Source: Syntrophomonadaceae bacterium
GTDB lineage: Bacteria; Bacillota; Dethiobacteria; DTU022
Length of the DNA stretch: 38,207 bases
Assembly: GCA_003567725.1 (NCBI GenBank)
Contig: PWYU01000056.1
Location: 1-38,207 of the forward strand
Reading direction: 5' to 3'
In this document: positions 17,827-26,361 of the stretch, piece after piece
Layout: every line of letters begins with the position of its first letter
Numbering within the stretch: the first letter of the stretch is position 1
The notes under the pieces: model-generated
Seen by the model: the letters and a program-made list of their open reading frames with translations, nothing else
What the model was told of the DNA's origin: nothing
The model's database searches: none
Translations under genes and position numbers: made by a program

Positions 17827-18144
17827 TCATTATTAGATTTATTCTGCAAAAGATTTCTAGATTCCTTTAAAATGGTACTTAAAAAAAACTTTATTATAAG
17901 CAGGGCTAATTGATAAATAGGATCAGAAACTCCTGGCACTGAATAAACTATATGAAGAAACAGCGCCCCTGTTGTTTCAGTGAGGCAAAGCAGCAGTTAA
18001 TTGCATAAAACTTAAGTATTTATTATTGAATATTCTGCAGGAATAGTTGATCTTTTTACGAAAGCTCAGAGTATGAGGATTATGGGGATGGATTTAATAT
18101 GACGCAGCTTATAAGTACTAATAATAAACTGGAGGAACAGGCTA

Positions 18145-18753
18145 ATGAACAACCTGGAAAGAAGTAAGGAGCACCCTTCTCTAACGAGAGATAAACCGGC
18201 CCTCCTGATTATCGATATGGTCAAAGATAATTTAGAACCTGAGCAGCCCCTGCCGATCACAGAAGCAGCCGGGAAGATTGTTGCACCTATAAATAATTTG
18301 ACAAAGGTCTTCAGGGAACAGAAATGGCCGGTTATTTTTTCCACTGATGCTTATCATTCAGATGATTTTATTTTTAGCGGACGCCTGCGACCCCATTCAC
18401 TGGCCGGAACTCGCGGGGCAGAAATTGGCAGTGCCCTCGATTACAGGGCCGGCAGAGACCTGTGGCTGCCCAAACCGCGCTTTTCGGCCTTCTTTCAGAC
18501 CGGGCTGGAAAAAACTTTGTTCAAACAGGGAGTAACCATGTGTGCAGTAGCAGGAATTACCACCAATTTCTGTGTTCTGGCCACCATCCTTGATGCCATA
18601 TGCCACGATTTTAAGGCCGTCCTGCTTGAAGATTGCACTGCGGCTTACCCGGAAAGCAGCCATGAGCGCACCGTGGAAATGTACAGAAAAAACCCCCTCT
18701 ACCCTTTACTGCGGGTGGCTACTTCAGGGGATTTAAAACAGCTTTTAACTTAA
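18145..18753 (+). CDS. Isochorismatase-family cysteine hydrolase (nicotinamidase-like)
   Basis: A 202-residue cytosolic hydrolase with the complete catalytic triad of the family: Asp24 (LLIIDMVKDN), Lys110 (LPKPRFSAF) and Cys143 (TTNFCV), the last preceded by the conserved GITTN. The fold is an alpha/beta sandwich of usual length. Relatives hydrolyse amides such as nicotinamide, or isochorismate. The metal-binding DAYHSDD stretch (Asp then His) is reminiscent of nicotinamidases, but the substrate is not certain. GGAGGA lies eight bases before the ATG. It is divergent from the prd operon, and its 3' end overlaps the end of a convergent small membrane gene by nine bases. Confidence 0.88.
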   Translation: MNNLERSKEHPSLTRDKPALLIIDMVKDNLEPEQPLPITEAAGKIVAPINNLTKVFREQKWPVIFSTDAYHSDDFIFSGRLRPHSLAGTRGAEIGSALDYRAGRDLWLPKPRFSAFFQTGLEKTLFKQGVTMCAVAGITTNFCVLATILDAICHDFKAVLLEDCTAAYPESSHERTVEMYRKNPLYPLLRVATSGDLKQLLT

Positions 18754-18939
18754 AAACAAGCCCAGCACATGAAAGATGGCCCCGGCTATAAGCACAAAGA
18801 CCAGGGTGTTAAGCAGGGCATCCCTGCCGCTTTTCACATTGCTTCCCAAACCGAATAGTTTTTTCACCTGCAGGATGTACCAGAGCACACCCACAACCAC
18901 CATAAAGATTAATGTTTCTACCATTGCTCCCACTCTCAT
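18745..18939 (-). CDS. Small two-helix membrane protein
   Basis: A 64-residue protein with two hydrophobic segments (VETLIFMVVVGVLWYIL and LNTLVFVLIAGAIFHVLGLFL) joined by a short basic loop (KKLFGLGSNVKSGRD), so it is a hairpin membrane protein. A strong AAAGGAGGAG site precedes the ATG at 18939; the GTG six bases on is an equally well placed start. No family is recognised. It is convergent with, and overlaps the end of, the cysteine hydrolase gene. Confidence 0.6.
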   Translation of the reverse strand: MRVGAMVETLIFMVVVGVLWYILQVKKLFGLGSNVKSGRDALLNTLVFVLIAGAIFHVLGLFLS

Positions 18940-19233
18940 CACTCCTCCTTTTATTAAGCCAGTAAAAATGATATCACGGGGCAATAGGCTACACAACACC
19001 TATTGTACAAACAATTTGCAAAGATTACGAGTTGAAAATGTAATTAGCAAAGAATGAATTCCAGGGGAAGCTTTGAAGGCGCTCCAGCCCAGCTTTTGCC
19101 GATTCGATTAATTCCAGGTTATAATTCAGTACAGCATTACGCCTGAGGACAGAATCTACGGATTGAGCAGCAAATTAAATATTAACAAATAAAGATACCG
19201 GTAATAAGCCCGGTACAGAGGGGAGGGATTAAG

Positions 19234-19569
19234 TTGTTTTTTAACGGATCGATTGCATTCTTCGGGGTTTCCGATCTGGCAGCGACAGACAGGTTTTACC
19301 GCGGAGAGCTTGAACTTGAGCTTTACAAGGACCAGGGTTTGTGCCGGATTTACCGGGTACCCGGCGGGGGAATGATCGGCTTTTGCTCCCACATGGCGGT
19401 GACCGCCCGGGAAAAGAGCCCGATCCTGACCTTCCTGACTGAGGATGTGGACGGCTGGCATGCGAAGCTTAAAGAAAAAGGGGCTGTAATGGAAGAGGGG
19501 CCAGGGCAATTACTACGGTATATTTGCCACAACCCTGGTTTAAAAGCGGTATGTTATAATGATAAATAA
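19234..19569 (+). CDS. VOC-superfamily (glyoxalase/bleomycin-resistance-like) protein
   Basis: A 111-residue, single-domain protein with the VOC layout: an opening strand SIAFFGVSDLAATDRFYRGELELEL, shown here by IAFFGVSDLAATDRFY; then GGGMIGFCSH, LTFLTEDVDGWHAKLKEKGA and a final strand NPGLKAVCYNDK. The family binds metal and acts on small molecules (glyoxalase, ring-cleaving or antibiotic-sequestering members); the substrate is unknown. The TTG start at 19234 is close behind GGGGAGGGA. Fifteen bases separate it from the next gene, a nucleotidyltransferase, so the two may be co-transcribed. Confidence 0.72.
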   Translation: MFFNGSIAFFGVSDLAATDRFYRGELELELYKDQGLCRIYRVPGGGMIGFCSHMAVTAREKSPILTFLTEDVDGWHAKLKEKGAVMEEGPGQLLRYICHNPGLKAVCYNDK

Positions 19570-19584
19570 GAATATCAGAAAAGT

Positions 19585-19986
19585 GTGGCTAAGCTTATGA
19601 AACTGCGCAAATGGGAAGAAAAATGCTACCAGGCCGGGCTGAGCTCCGATTTCCTGGAAAAATATAAAGAACAAGTACAAGAAGCCAAAATAAAAAGGGC
19701 AGTAGTAAAAGAGAACACCTTAAATACCGCCAAGCAAATTGCATGCGCATTAATTAAAAATCAACTGGCAGATAAGGTATATCTCTTTGGTTCATTTGCC
19801 CGCGATGATTACAATGAAAAATCCGACCTCGATCTCTATGTAATTGGGCGCAAAGGTGATACAGGCGAGATCTATAAGATAGCTGAACGATTATGTCGGG
19901 ATCGAAGGGTCAGCATGGTATTTGAGGAAGACAATGTGCCCTGGATAGAGGAAATTATCAACAGGGAAGGGATAGATTTATGTTAA
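19585..19986 (+). CDS. mntA: MntA-type minimal nucleotidyltransferase (antitoxin of a HepT/MntA pair)
   Basis: A 133-residue protein with an extra N-terminal helical extension (about 1-45) ahead of the nucleotidyltransferase core. The family motif GSx10DxD is exact: GSFARDDYNEKSDLDLY, Gly69-Ser70 and Asp81/Asp83. In characterised type VII pairs MntA AMPylates HepT near its active site and so neutralises it. The GTG at 19585 or the ATG four codons on could start it. The last seven bases overlap the start of the partner gene, which ties the two together by translational coupling. Confidence 0.82.
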   Translation: MAKLMKLRKWEEKCYQAGLSSDFLEKYKEQVQEAKIKRAVVKENTLNTAKQIACALIKNQLADKVYLFGSFARDDYNEKSDLDLYVIGRKGDTGEIYKIAERLCRDRRVSMVFEEDNVPWIEEIINREGIDLC

Positions 19987-20528
19987 TCGATAGGAATAAA
20001 TATTTAGTCGTTAAAACGGCAATCGAAAACGATCTAGAAGCTTTAAATCAACTGGCCGGGGAGCTTTCTCAGCTTGGGCTTTATCCTGATATAACAGCCA
20101 GCAGGATTGGCGGATTTGAGAAAGACAGCAGTTTTGCTTGCCGCCTCGTTGGTACTTATTTGTCAGATTACTACGAAGGCATAGAAAACATAGCCAAGCG
20201 AATCGCAAAAGAAATTGATGGCCATATTTCTACTGGTGACGAATGGCATAAAGAATTAATTGATCAAGTATCCAGGGAACTGCCAGGGAAAAGACCGTCA
20301 GTTTTTTCAGAACAAACCTACGAATTATTAGATGAACTAAGAAGGTTTCGCCATGTCTTTCAAGCAAAATATGGCTTTCGGCTAAACCCCGGCAAAATAT
20401 ATAGGAACATATCCAAGTTAAAAGAATTACATCAGCTAATGGAAATAGACATAAATAGTTTCTTGCACAAAATGGAGGCATTGGTGAGTATTGATGATTT
20501 GAATGACTCATCCGACAAGGTTAATTAA
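19980..20528 (+). CDS. HepT-like protein (RNase-toxin family) with an altered catalytic motif
   Basis: A 182-residue all-helical protein whose fold, size class and pairing with MntA point to the HepT-like (HEPN) family. HEPN RNases use an Rx4-6HxY motif. The matching segment here is LRRFRHVFQAKYGF, that is R124-x4-Ala129-x-Tyr131, so the catalytic His appears to be Ala. The downstream RLNPGKIYRNISKL region fits the same subfamily. If the alignment holds it may be RNase-inactive or a diverged member. It overlaps mntA by seven bases. The family call is from pattern and context. Confidence 0.7.
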   Translation: MLIDRNKYLVVKTAIENDLEALNQLAGELSQLGLYPDITASRIGGFEKDSSFACRLVGTYLSDYYEGIENIAKRIAKEIDGHISTGDEWHKELIDQVSRELPGKRPSVFSEQTYELLDELRRFRHVFQAKYGFRLNPGKIYRNISKLKELHQLMEIDINSFLHKMEALVSIDDLNDSSDKVN

Positions 20529-20622
20529 TACCAGTTGAATCAGCAACTTCAATGCTCTTTATAATCCCCAGTGGTACTAATCCTTTAAACGTTTTCAGGC
20601 ATACACATAAACTGCAGAGTGC

Positions 20623-21180
20623 TCAAACTTCAATAATTATTTTGGAGCCAGACTTTGATTGCATTATTTCCAGGCACTTCCTTATTTCTCGCCAATAATC
20701 GCGGTTTGGCGAAAATGCTATTTCCCTGATCTTACCCAAAATCTCAGGATAATAATGACCCAGGACAGGCCGCAGTTGTTGCCAGTTTGGATCTGTGACA
20801 TCGTTCATCTCCAATTTATAGACCCAGGTTTCATCAGAACATGGTGCCACCAGTTCAAGCAGTGATTCCAGATCATTAATATATGGGATAACCGGACATA
20901 GCAAAGTATATCTATTGACTCCTGCTTCTTTCATCTTTTTAAGGACATTTATCCTGTCCGCCTTAAAGGGAGCGTTCTTTTCGAAACGCTTCCTGGCACT
21001 TTCGTCTGTAAAAGCTACCGATATACCGGCTGCTGAAGAAGACATATTATTGAACAGGCTGGTATCACGGGTAATGAGCCCCGATTTTGTCAACACTGCG
21101 GCGGAAAAACCTTGAGCGACCAAAAGCGGCAGCGCCGTTCTTGTTTGATATAAAACTGCACTGCTAAAGGATCCTGTCTC
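20623..21180 (-). pseudogene. Truncated radical-SAM protein, C-terminal part only
   Basis: An open frame running from just after an in-frame TGA (21181-21183) to its stop at 20623. It contains LLVAQGFSAAVLTKSG, ISVAFTDESARKRFEK, RINVLKKMKEAGVN and TLLCPVIPYINDLESLLEL. These are the strands after the cluster-binding part in spore-photoproduct-lyase-like or Rv2578c-like radical-SAM enzymes. The N-terminal CxxxCxxC that binds the Fe4S4 cluster is absent, and no ribosome site is seen. The bases up to 21335 contain only broken frames. I judge it a 5'-deleted relic. Confidence 0.6.
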
Positions 21181-21335
21181 TCATAAGACTGCCTATCTAC
21201 ACCTGCTGTCACCCCGTTAAAACATTTATAAGCCGGCACCTGCTCCTATTTAAATTTTTTGACGTTACTCTGTGAAGGGAAACACGAGGCCGGCCTTACA
21301 AAATATGACATTTCAAGACCTGACTTCCTGCACGT

Positions 21336-21495
21336 CTACCGCTCCTGGATCGCTTTTAACCGGGCCAGGGCGGTGTGATATTCAAAACGGGCTTCTTCCA
21401 GGTCCAATTTCTGCCTCCATCTGTTCAAGCCTGGCCAGAGCCAGCTCTTCTTCCGCCATTTCATACTGCGGATAATCGGTGCCGTGCAGTTCCCG
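21336..21495 (-). pseudogene. Remnant of a TolC-like outer-membrane factor
   Basis: On the minus strand the frame joined to the RND remnant continues ARELHGTDYPQYEMAEEEL then ALARLEQMEAE. After a one-base shift it continues KLDLEEARFEYHTALARLKA to TAG at 21336-21338. Such an alternating helical, Ala/Glu/Leu-rich end is typical of the C-terminal helices of TolC-type exporters. Only about 50 residues survive, with one frameshift. Confidence 0.45.
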
Positions 21496-22165
21496 GGCCA
21501 GGCCCACAATGGTAATAATGTTCAGGGTTTCTCCTTGAAAATAGAGCAAAGTGAAGGTGCCAATAATAGAAACCGGGATGGCTATTGTGATAATCGAGGT
21601 CAAGAGGATATTGCCAAGGAACATGTAGAGAACAGTCACTGCCAGTATAGCCCCGATAATTGCATTGCGGCCCATACCGCGGACCGCGTCCACGATGTAT
21701 TCGCTCTGATCCATGGCAATCATAAAACTGATCCCAAATTCCTGCTCCAGCTGTTCCAATTGGTCGTGAACAAGACCGGCCACAGTGACGGTGTTGGCAT
21801 CAGGCTGCTGTTGAATGCTGAGCGTCACGGTGGTGTCTCTGTCAAGACGGGAAATCTGGTCTTCTTCAGCAAAACCTTCTTAAATATCAGCCACCTGGGA
21901 CAGTTTTACCGAGCCTGCTTCATAGGCTCCAACTACCACCTCACCCATTTCCTCCAGGGATTCGTATTCCCCGGTAATACGGGCATCATATAGGTAGCCG
22001 TAGTCTTTAATACGGCCGCCGGGCAGGTTGATATTTTCACCGGCCAGTGCCCCCTGCACTTCCGGTAAGGACACTCCCCAGGACAGCAACCGCCGGGGCT
22101 CAACTTCCACCTGCACCTCCGGAGAAAGGCCGCCTTCCTTCCTTGAAACGGTGCCTGGAGATTAA
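21496..22165 (-). pseudogene. Internal fragment of an RND efflux permease with an in-frame stop
   Basis: About 220 residues from the middle of an RND (AcrB/CusA-class) transporter. It has the periplasmic porter segment EGGLSPEVQVEVEPRRL and GRIKDYGYLYDARITGEY, then VRGMGRNAIIGAILAVTVLY, PVSIIGTFTLLYFQGETLN and IITIVGLA. A TAA (21880-21882) interrupts it in frame, and both the N-terminal third and everything after the second TM group are missing. The 3' edge runs directly into the TolC-like remnant. A full RND protein is over 1000 residues, so this is a decayed deletion derivative. Confidence 0.8.
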
Positions 22166-22193
22166 AAAAGCTCCGGGCATTTTGTTGCCACGA

Positions 22194-23213
22194 TTAATCC
22201 TTTTCTGGTTGCAAATATGCTGCTTTTGACTGCACCGTCTCCAACCTGATCGCCCTGCCAAAGGTTTGATCGGCCAGCTCCTCTCGCAGCATATCCAGGG
22301 AAGGGAGGTCGCCTTCACCGATTAAAACCATGTTGATAGTATTGTCGGCAGTTTCTGTGTTAACATTAATCAGCCGATAACCGCTACCGGCAAGCCAGGG
22401 ATCGGATGCCCTGTAGATCCTGGCCGTTATGGCGTTATTGACGATCACCCGGTAACTGGTATAAGTCAGGGGAATAGTAATTAGCAACAACACTGCCAGG
22501 GCAAGTGCAACAGCCTTTCGTTTAGATCCAGTTGATCTCCTGATTAATGCTGCCTCAGAAAAACCGATTAACCCGAAGACCAGGGTTCCGGCTAGCATTA
22601 TGGCCAAATAATTTGTTGCAAAAAGCAGCAGGCTGCCCAACGCAAGGCCCGGTTTGCCCAGGGCCAGCAGGATCCCCACGTTAGCGAGCGGGGGAACCAG
22701 GGACACAGCAATAGCCACTCCGGGCAGGGTATCGGAAACATCACGTCGCGAAAGGGCGAAAGCGCCGGCCAGTCCGGTTACCAGGGCAGCCAAAAGGTCC
22801 ATTAACCGGGGGGCTGTCCGGAGCATAACCTCGTCAATGCTCTCCGGTTGGAACAGCCTGGCCATCGGTAAAGTGATCATAAAACCGACGGCGATGGCAG
22901 TGGCTATACCACTCAAACTGACCAACAGAGAGCTGGTTATAGCAGAACGATCGCCGATGCTGACACTGAAAGCCAGACCCATTATCGGCAGCATTAGCGG
23001 CGCTACAATCATCGCCCCAATCACTACGGCCAGTGAATTTCCCAGCAAACCGAAAGTAGCGATTGATGCTGCCAGGATTAGCAGGCAAAAGAATCGCACC
23101 AATCTTTTATTCAAATCTGATCCTTCAAACAGCAGTGTATCTCTAACCCGCTTAATCTCATTGTCATCGACAGGACCACCATGCAGTATACAGCCCAATG
23201 AATTGGCCATCAT
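22194..23213 (-). CDS. DUF389-family multipass membrane protein
   Basis: A 339-residue membrane protein with about six hydrophobic segments in the central part. Family-like stretches are VVIGAMIVAPLMLPIMGLAF, LVTGLAGAFALSRRDVSDTLPG, shown here by GLAGAFALSRRDVSDTLPG, and VAIAVSLVPPLANVGILL. A soluble C-terminal tail begins at about 265. The family (DUF389/TIGR00341) has no established function. I prefer the ATG at 23213 because AAGGA lies eight bases ahead; a TTG at 23252 would add 13 polar residues with a weaker site. It lies just upstream of the RND relic on the same strand. Confidence 0.8.
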   Translation of the reverse strand: MMANSLGCILHGGPVDDNEIKRVRDTLLFEGSDLNKRLVRFFCLLILAASIATFGLLGNSLAVVIGAMIVAPLMLPIMGLAFSVSIGDRSAITSSLLVSLSGIATAIAVGFMITLPMARLFQPESIDEVMLRTAPRLMDLLAALVTGLAGAFALSRRDVSDTLPGVAIAVSLVPPLANVGILLALGKPGLALGSLLLFATNYLAIMLAGTLVFGLIGFSEAALIRRSTGSKRKAVALALAVLLLITIPLTYTSYRVIVNNAITARIYRASDPWLAGSGYRLINVNTETADNTINMVLIGEGDLPSLDMLREELADQTFGRAIRLETVQSKAAYLQPEKD

Positions 23214-23334
23214 AGCATCATTCCTTCTCTGTTTTTCATTATCTTGCAACAAAAGGTTTCCAGATCAAGGTTGTACAATTTTAGTGTATTGATCTCATGC
23301 CATCTAATACTGAAAGCGTCGAAACAGCACCGGA

Positions 23335-24666
23335 TTAAATCTCGATCAGCAGCCTGTTAGCCTCCGATTCATCGATAAGTCTGCTCATCTTTTCGAAAGT
23401 ATCAGTCAACGCGTCAAGGGCGGGAGACGGCTCGGCCGTAATCTCATCGGAGCCATGAAGCTCGAGTTGCTTTAAGGCCATCGCCACAGTAACGGCTTGA
23501 ACGTCAAGGGCCGGTTGATAAGCCTTCAAGCCCTCATGGCCTGCCTCGGCGGGACCCAATTTGAGCAGCTTAACTTCTTTGAGATTATTAAGAATGCTTT
23601 GGACCAGGAGAACCGGAACATTAAGCTGTTTTGAAACCTGCTCTGCGGTTAAAGAAGAAGATGACTCCTTAAAATTCTTCAAAAGCAGGTATAGAATATA
23701 TAAGGAAAGCACCTTGCGCCTGTAAGGGCTGATCATTTTCGGTTCTAAGCCGAACCGGTATAGTTCTATGTTCTGGGCGGCATGCGTTATTTCGGCGCCA
23801 AAAAGCACCAGGCTCCAGCTGATCTGCATCCAGATCAACAGCAGGGGCAGGGCGGCAAATGAACCGTAAATGGCGCCCAGGCTGGCAGCGCCAATCTGGA
23901 AGGTCAGATAAGCCCATTGAACCAGCTGAAAAGCGGTTCCGGCTACTATCCCGCTAACCAGGGCCGGGTATAAATGCACCCGGGTATTGGGCATCACCAG
24001 GTAGAGAAGGGTAAATATGATCCATATCAACAGGTAGGACGTAACCCTGAGCAGTATTATTAGAAGAGTGCCGAACGGGCTGCCGTCAAGGAGCTCAATT
24101 TGGGTAGATAAAAATACGGTAACCGCTCCGGCGGCAATTAAAAACAGCGGACCCACAATAACCATGGCAAAATAATCGCTTAAGCGACGCAGCCAGGTTC
24201 TGCCGTGGCGGACCTGCCAGATCTGGTTAAATATTTTTTCAACATTGGCCAGCAGCATCAAGATGGTATAAATCAATACACTCAAGCCGGCAATCGCCAT
24301 TACACCGCTATCGACCTGACGGAAAAAAGCGTCGGTCAGTTCCATAATCCAGTTAAGGACTTCTTCCCGGCCGGCCAAAGCTACCTGCAGCTGCTGTTCC
24401 AGGTATCTTTCCAACCCAAAACCCCTGGCAATACCCAATGCCAGGGTGGCAGCGGGAACAATACTCAGCACAGAAAAGAAGGTCAGGGCCGGAGCAAGCA
24501 TGACTATTTTATTCTGCAGAGCGTTCTGCAGCGCCAAAACCAATATACGTGTCTGCCTAATTAGAAACATTCGGAGTGGGTTTTTCTGATCAATTGGAGT
24601 CTGCCAGACTAACTTCATCATCAATGCAAAAGATCGATCTCTTAAATTTTGCAGAAATGCAAACAT
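23335..24666 (-). CDS. YihY/BrkB-family inner-membrane protein
   Basis: A 443-residue protein. The membrane part (about 50-300) has roughly six TM helices and the family segments APALTFFSVLSIVPAATLAL, VEKIFNQIWQVRHGRTWLRR and IYGSFAALPLLLIWMQISW, ending LVLFGAEITHA. A cytoplasmic C-terminal region (about 320-440) contains a winged-helix-like stretch (LTAEQVSKQLNVPVLLVQSI), common in longer family members. The molecular role of the family is unsettled. AAGGAG lies ten bases before the ATG at 24666; the ATG at 24675 is too close to it. Confidence 0.85.
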   Translation of the reverse strand: MFAFLQNLRDRSFALMMKLVWQTPIDQKNPLRMFLIRQTRILVLALQNALQNKIVMLAPALTFFSVLSIVPAATLALGIARGFGLERYLEQQLQVALAGREEVLNWIMELTDAFFRQVDSGVMAIAGLSVLIYTILMLLANVEKIFNQIWQVRHGRTWLRRLSDYFAMVIVGPLFLIAAGAVTVFLSTQIELLDGSPFGTLLIILLRVTSYLLIWIIFTLLYLVMPNTRVHLYPALVSGIVAGTAFQLVQWAYLTFQIGAASLGAIYGSFAALPLLLIWMQISWSLVLFGAEITHAAQNIELYRFGLEPKMISPYRRKVLSLYILYLLLKNFKESSSSLTAEQVSKQLNVPVLLVQSILNNLKEVKLLKLGPAEAGHEGLKAYQPALDVQAVTVAMALKQLELHGSDEITAEPSPALDALTDTFEKMSRLIDESEANRLLIEI

Positions 24667-24746
24667 CTTTTTCATACTCCTTAATGTATCAGCAATATAA
24701 GAATAGCACATCATCAAATATTTGCAAAACACTTAAGTTTTCATAA

Positions 24747-24783
24747 CAGAACCCGGGCGGGCAAGCCCGGGTTCTGATTTTTT
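24747..24783. terminator. Strong hairpin terminator, possibly bidirectional
   Basis: A perfect 12-bp stem, CAGAACCCGGGC / GCCCGGGTTCTG, with a GGGCAA loop. In the plus direction it is followed by ATTTTTT; in the minus direction, the way the flanking genes are read, only by TTATG. It separates the HdeD-like gene from the YihY gene. Confidence 0.75.
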
Positions 24784-24831
24784 CACACGTTATCAGCACA
24801 GATGTTTTTCTATTTATGCTGAAACCTCAGC

Positions 24832-25394
24832 CTACGCGGCTTCTTCTTTTTTGCGTTGCGGAAAAGCGGTGAAAATTGTTATAATTCCACCAACCAGGGC
24901 AATCAAACCGAAAACCCAGGGTAAAGCAAGGGCTGCAACAAAAGGAGAGCTGAGGAGAATAACCCCAAACAAAAAGTTGATGATCCCCAGGATAGCAGCC
25001 GAAAAACCGCCTCCTTTAAATGCGCCAAAGAAACTAATCAAACCAAGGATGATCCCGTTTACACCAAACATGATCACCAACATCGTCGGCAACAAAACCG
25101 CGCTCCAAATGGGGTGTTGAATTACTGAAAGGCCGCAAAAATCCCGATTAAACCTGCAATCAGCTTCCAACCCCAAAGTGACCGATCGATGAAGATCCCG
25201 GTAATTGAAAAAACACCGCTTACCAGCCAGTAAATACCAATCACCTGAACAATAACCAGGGTTGTCGCCGCCGGGTTGGTCAAAAGCAATAATCCGATGA
25301 TTACTGAAAATATTCCCTGTACCAATATAGCCCACCAGGGAGTATACCATTTTTCTCCAGATGTGTTGGCTGTTTCCGAAACAACATTACTCAT
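24832..25394 (-). pseudogene. HdeD-family (DUF308) membrane protein with a frameshift
   Basis: Two frames make one gene. The first (25394-25122) begins MSNVVSETANTSGEKWYTPW and has TM segments ending GLIGIFAAFQ-stop. One base off, the second continues GLSVIQHPIWSAVLLPTMLV to KKEEAA-stop at 24832. Restoring one base near 25130 gives a full-length protein of about 187 residues with six hydrophobic segments, the normal HdeD plan. HdeD proteins are linked to acid and membrane stress. It may be a real mutation or a sequencing error; the codons on both sides look well kept. Confidence 0.75.
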
Positions 25395-25445
25395 TTCATT
25401 ACCACCTCTGACAGAATTTTTTAGTTCCCCATACAGGGAAAAATA

Positions 25446-25748
25446 TTATGCTTTCAAAGCATTTGACTCCTTGATCTCATAATAAATTTTAAAGAAAACT
25501 ACAATTATCTCAAAATAAAATCTAATGATAATTATAGAAACCAGAAAATATAGCGGCGAAAAAATCAACGCCAGAAAACCACCCCATATACTCTGCGTAA
25601 AAGCAAATATAACCAGGGTCAGGGCACTTACTCCGGTCATAATCATGCCGAGTATATAAAGGATACTTACAATCTTGGGAATTATAAACTCTGAAAAACT
25701 GGAATCAAATAAAGCTTTGTAAAAAATCCCGCCATATTCCGAATTCAT
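25446..25748 (-). CDS. DUF4282-like small membrane protein
   Basis: A 100-residue protein with two or three hydrophobic helices (IVSILYILGMIMTGVSALTL; GGFLALIFSPLYFLVSIII). The RFYFEIIVVFFKIYYEI segment near the C-terminus is the R-x-x-x-E pattern of DUF4282 proteins. The function is unknown. TTGGAGA precedes the ATG. It lies between two DUF308 genes on the same strand, and together they look like an envelope-stress membrane-protein group. Confidence 0.7.
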   Translation of the reverse strand: MNSEYGGIFYKALFDSSFSEFIIPKIVSILYILGMIMTGVSALTLVIFAFTQSIWGGFLALIFSPLYFLVSIIIIRFYFEIIVVFFKIYYEIKESNALKA

Positions 25749-25783
25749 ATTTACATCTCCAAGTTTTTATAGATTCTCTTTCT

Positions 25784-26311
25784 TTAAAAATCTTTATAAA
25801 ACAACAGAGACAGAACAATCATTAATCCAGCTACTAAAAAATAAATGCCGTATAAGACAATTACTAGCGAAAACATGCTCATTGAGGCATAAATAAGCCC
25901 TACACCAAAAGCAAGATGGATCACGCCAAACAGAATTGACGGCATTATTTTTATTTCTTCCTTGCGTTTAAAAGCCGTAAAAAAACGGTCAAGGGCCATC
26001 AGGATCGCAAATACACCGAGCACAATACCGATTAATGTAATTGTAGCCTGCGTGTTGATTAACATATATATACCGGTACCCAGGATGGCAAGACCAATTA
26101 TTAACAAAAAGGGTTGATTATTTAATGCTTTCCAGTTAATTAATACAATTAAAACACGTACTATCCCAATTACCAGCAAAGCGGCCCCGATAATCATGGC
26201 TATAAAGCCGACAATCTGGTTTGGAATTGCGATGAATACAACCCCGATGATCATCAGTATTAGCCCTAAAAAGAGGCCCAATGGTTTTATTTTTTCATTT
26301 ACTATATCCAT
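25784..26311 (-). CDS. HdeD-like (DUF308) membrane protein
   Basis: A 175-residue protein with six evenly spaced hydrophobic helices and short loops: IKPLGLFLGLILMIIGVVFI, IVGFIAMIIGAALLVIGI, PFLLIIGLAILGTGIYMLI, TLIGIVLGVFAILMALDRFF and two more. The GIVLGVFAILMALDR helix and the repeated three-helix pattern fit DUF308. It resembles the neighbouring frameshifted HdeD gene and is intact. Its role is inferred from that family only. The ribosome site is modest (GTAGGGC). Confidence 0.72.
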   Translation of the reverse strand: MDIVNEKIKPLGLFLGLILMIIGVVFIAIPNQIVGFIAMIIGAALLVIGIVRVLIVLINWKALNNQPFLLIIGLAILGTGIYMLINTQATITLIGIVLGVFAILMALDRFFTAFKRKEEIKIMPSILFGVIHLAFGVGLIYASMSMFSLVIVLYGIYFLVAGLMIVLSLLFYKDF

Positions 26312-26361
26312 TATTTGCCCTACTTTCCTTATTTTTTGGCTTCATGCAAAAACCGTATCTG

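Noticed and set aside
18982-19005. CAATAGG...CCTATTG inverted repeat
   Set aside because: Seven pairs with a ten-base loop and no T run; it could be chance, and no promoter alignment makes it an operator.
21181-21183. TGA upstream of the radical-SAM fragment considered as another selenocysteine codon
   Set aside because: The frame before it hits another stop within a few codons and no U-x-x-C type motif surrounds it; decay is the simpler reading.
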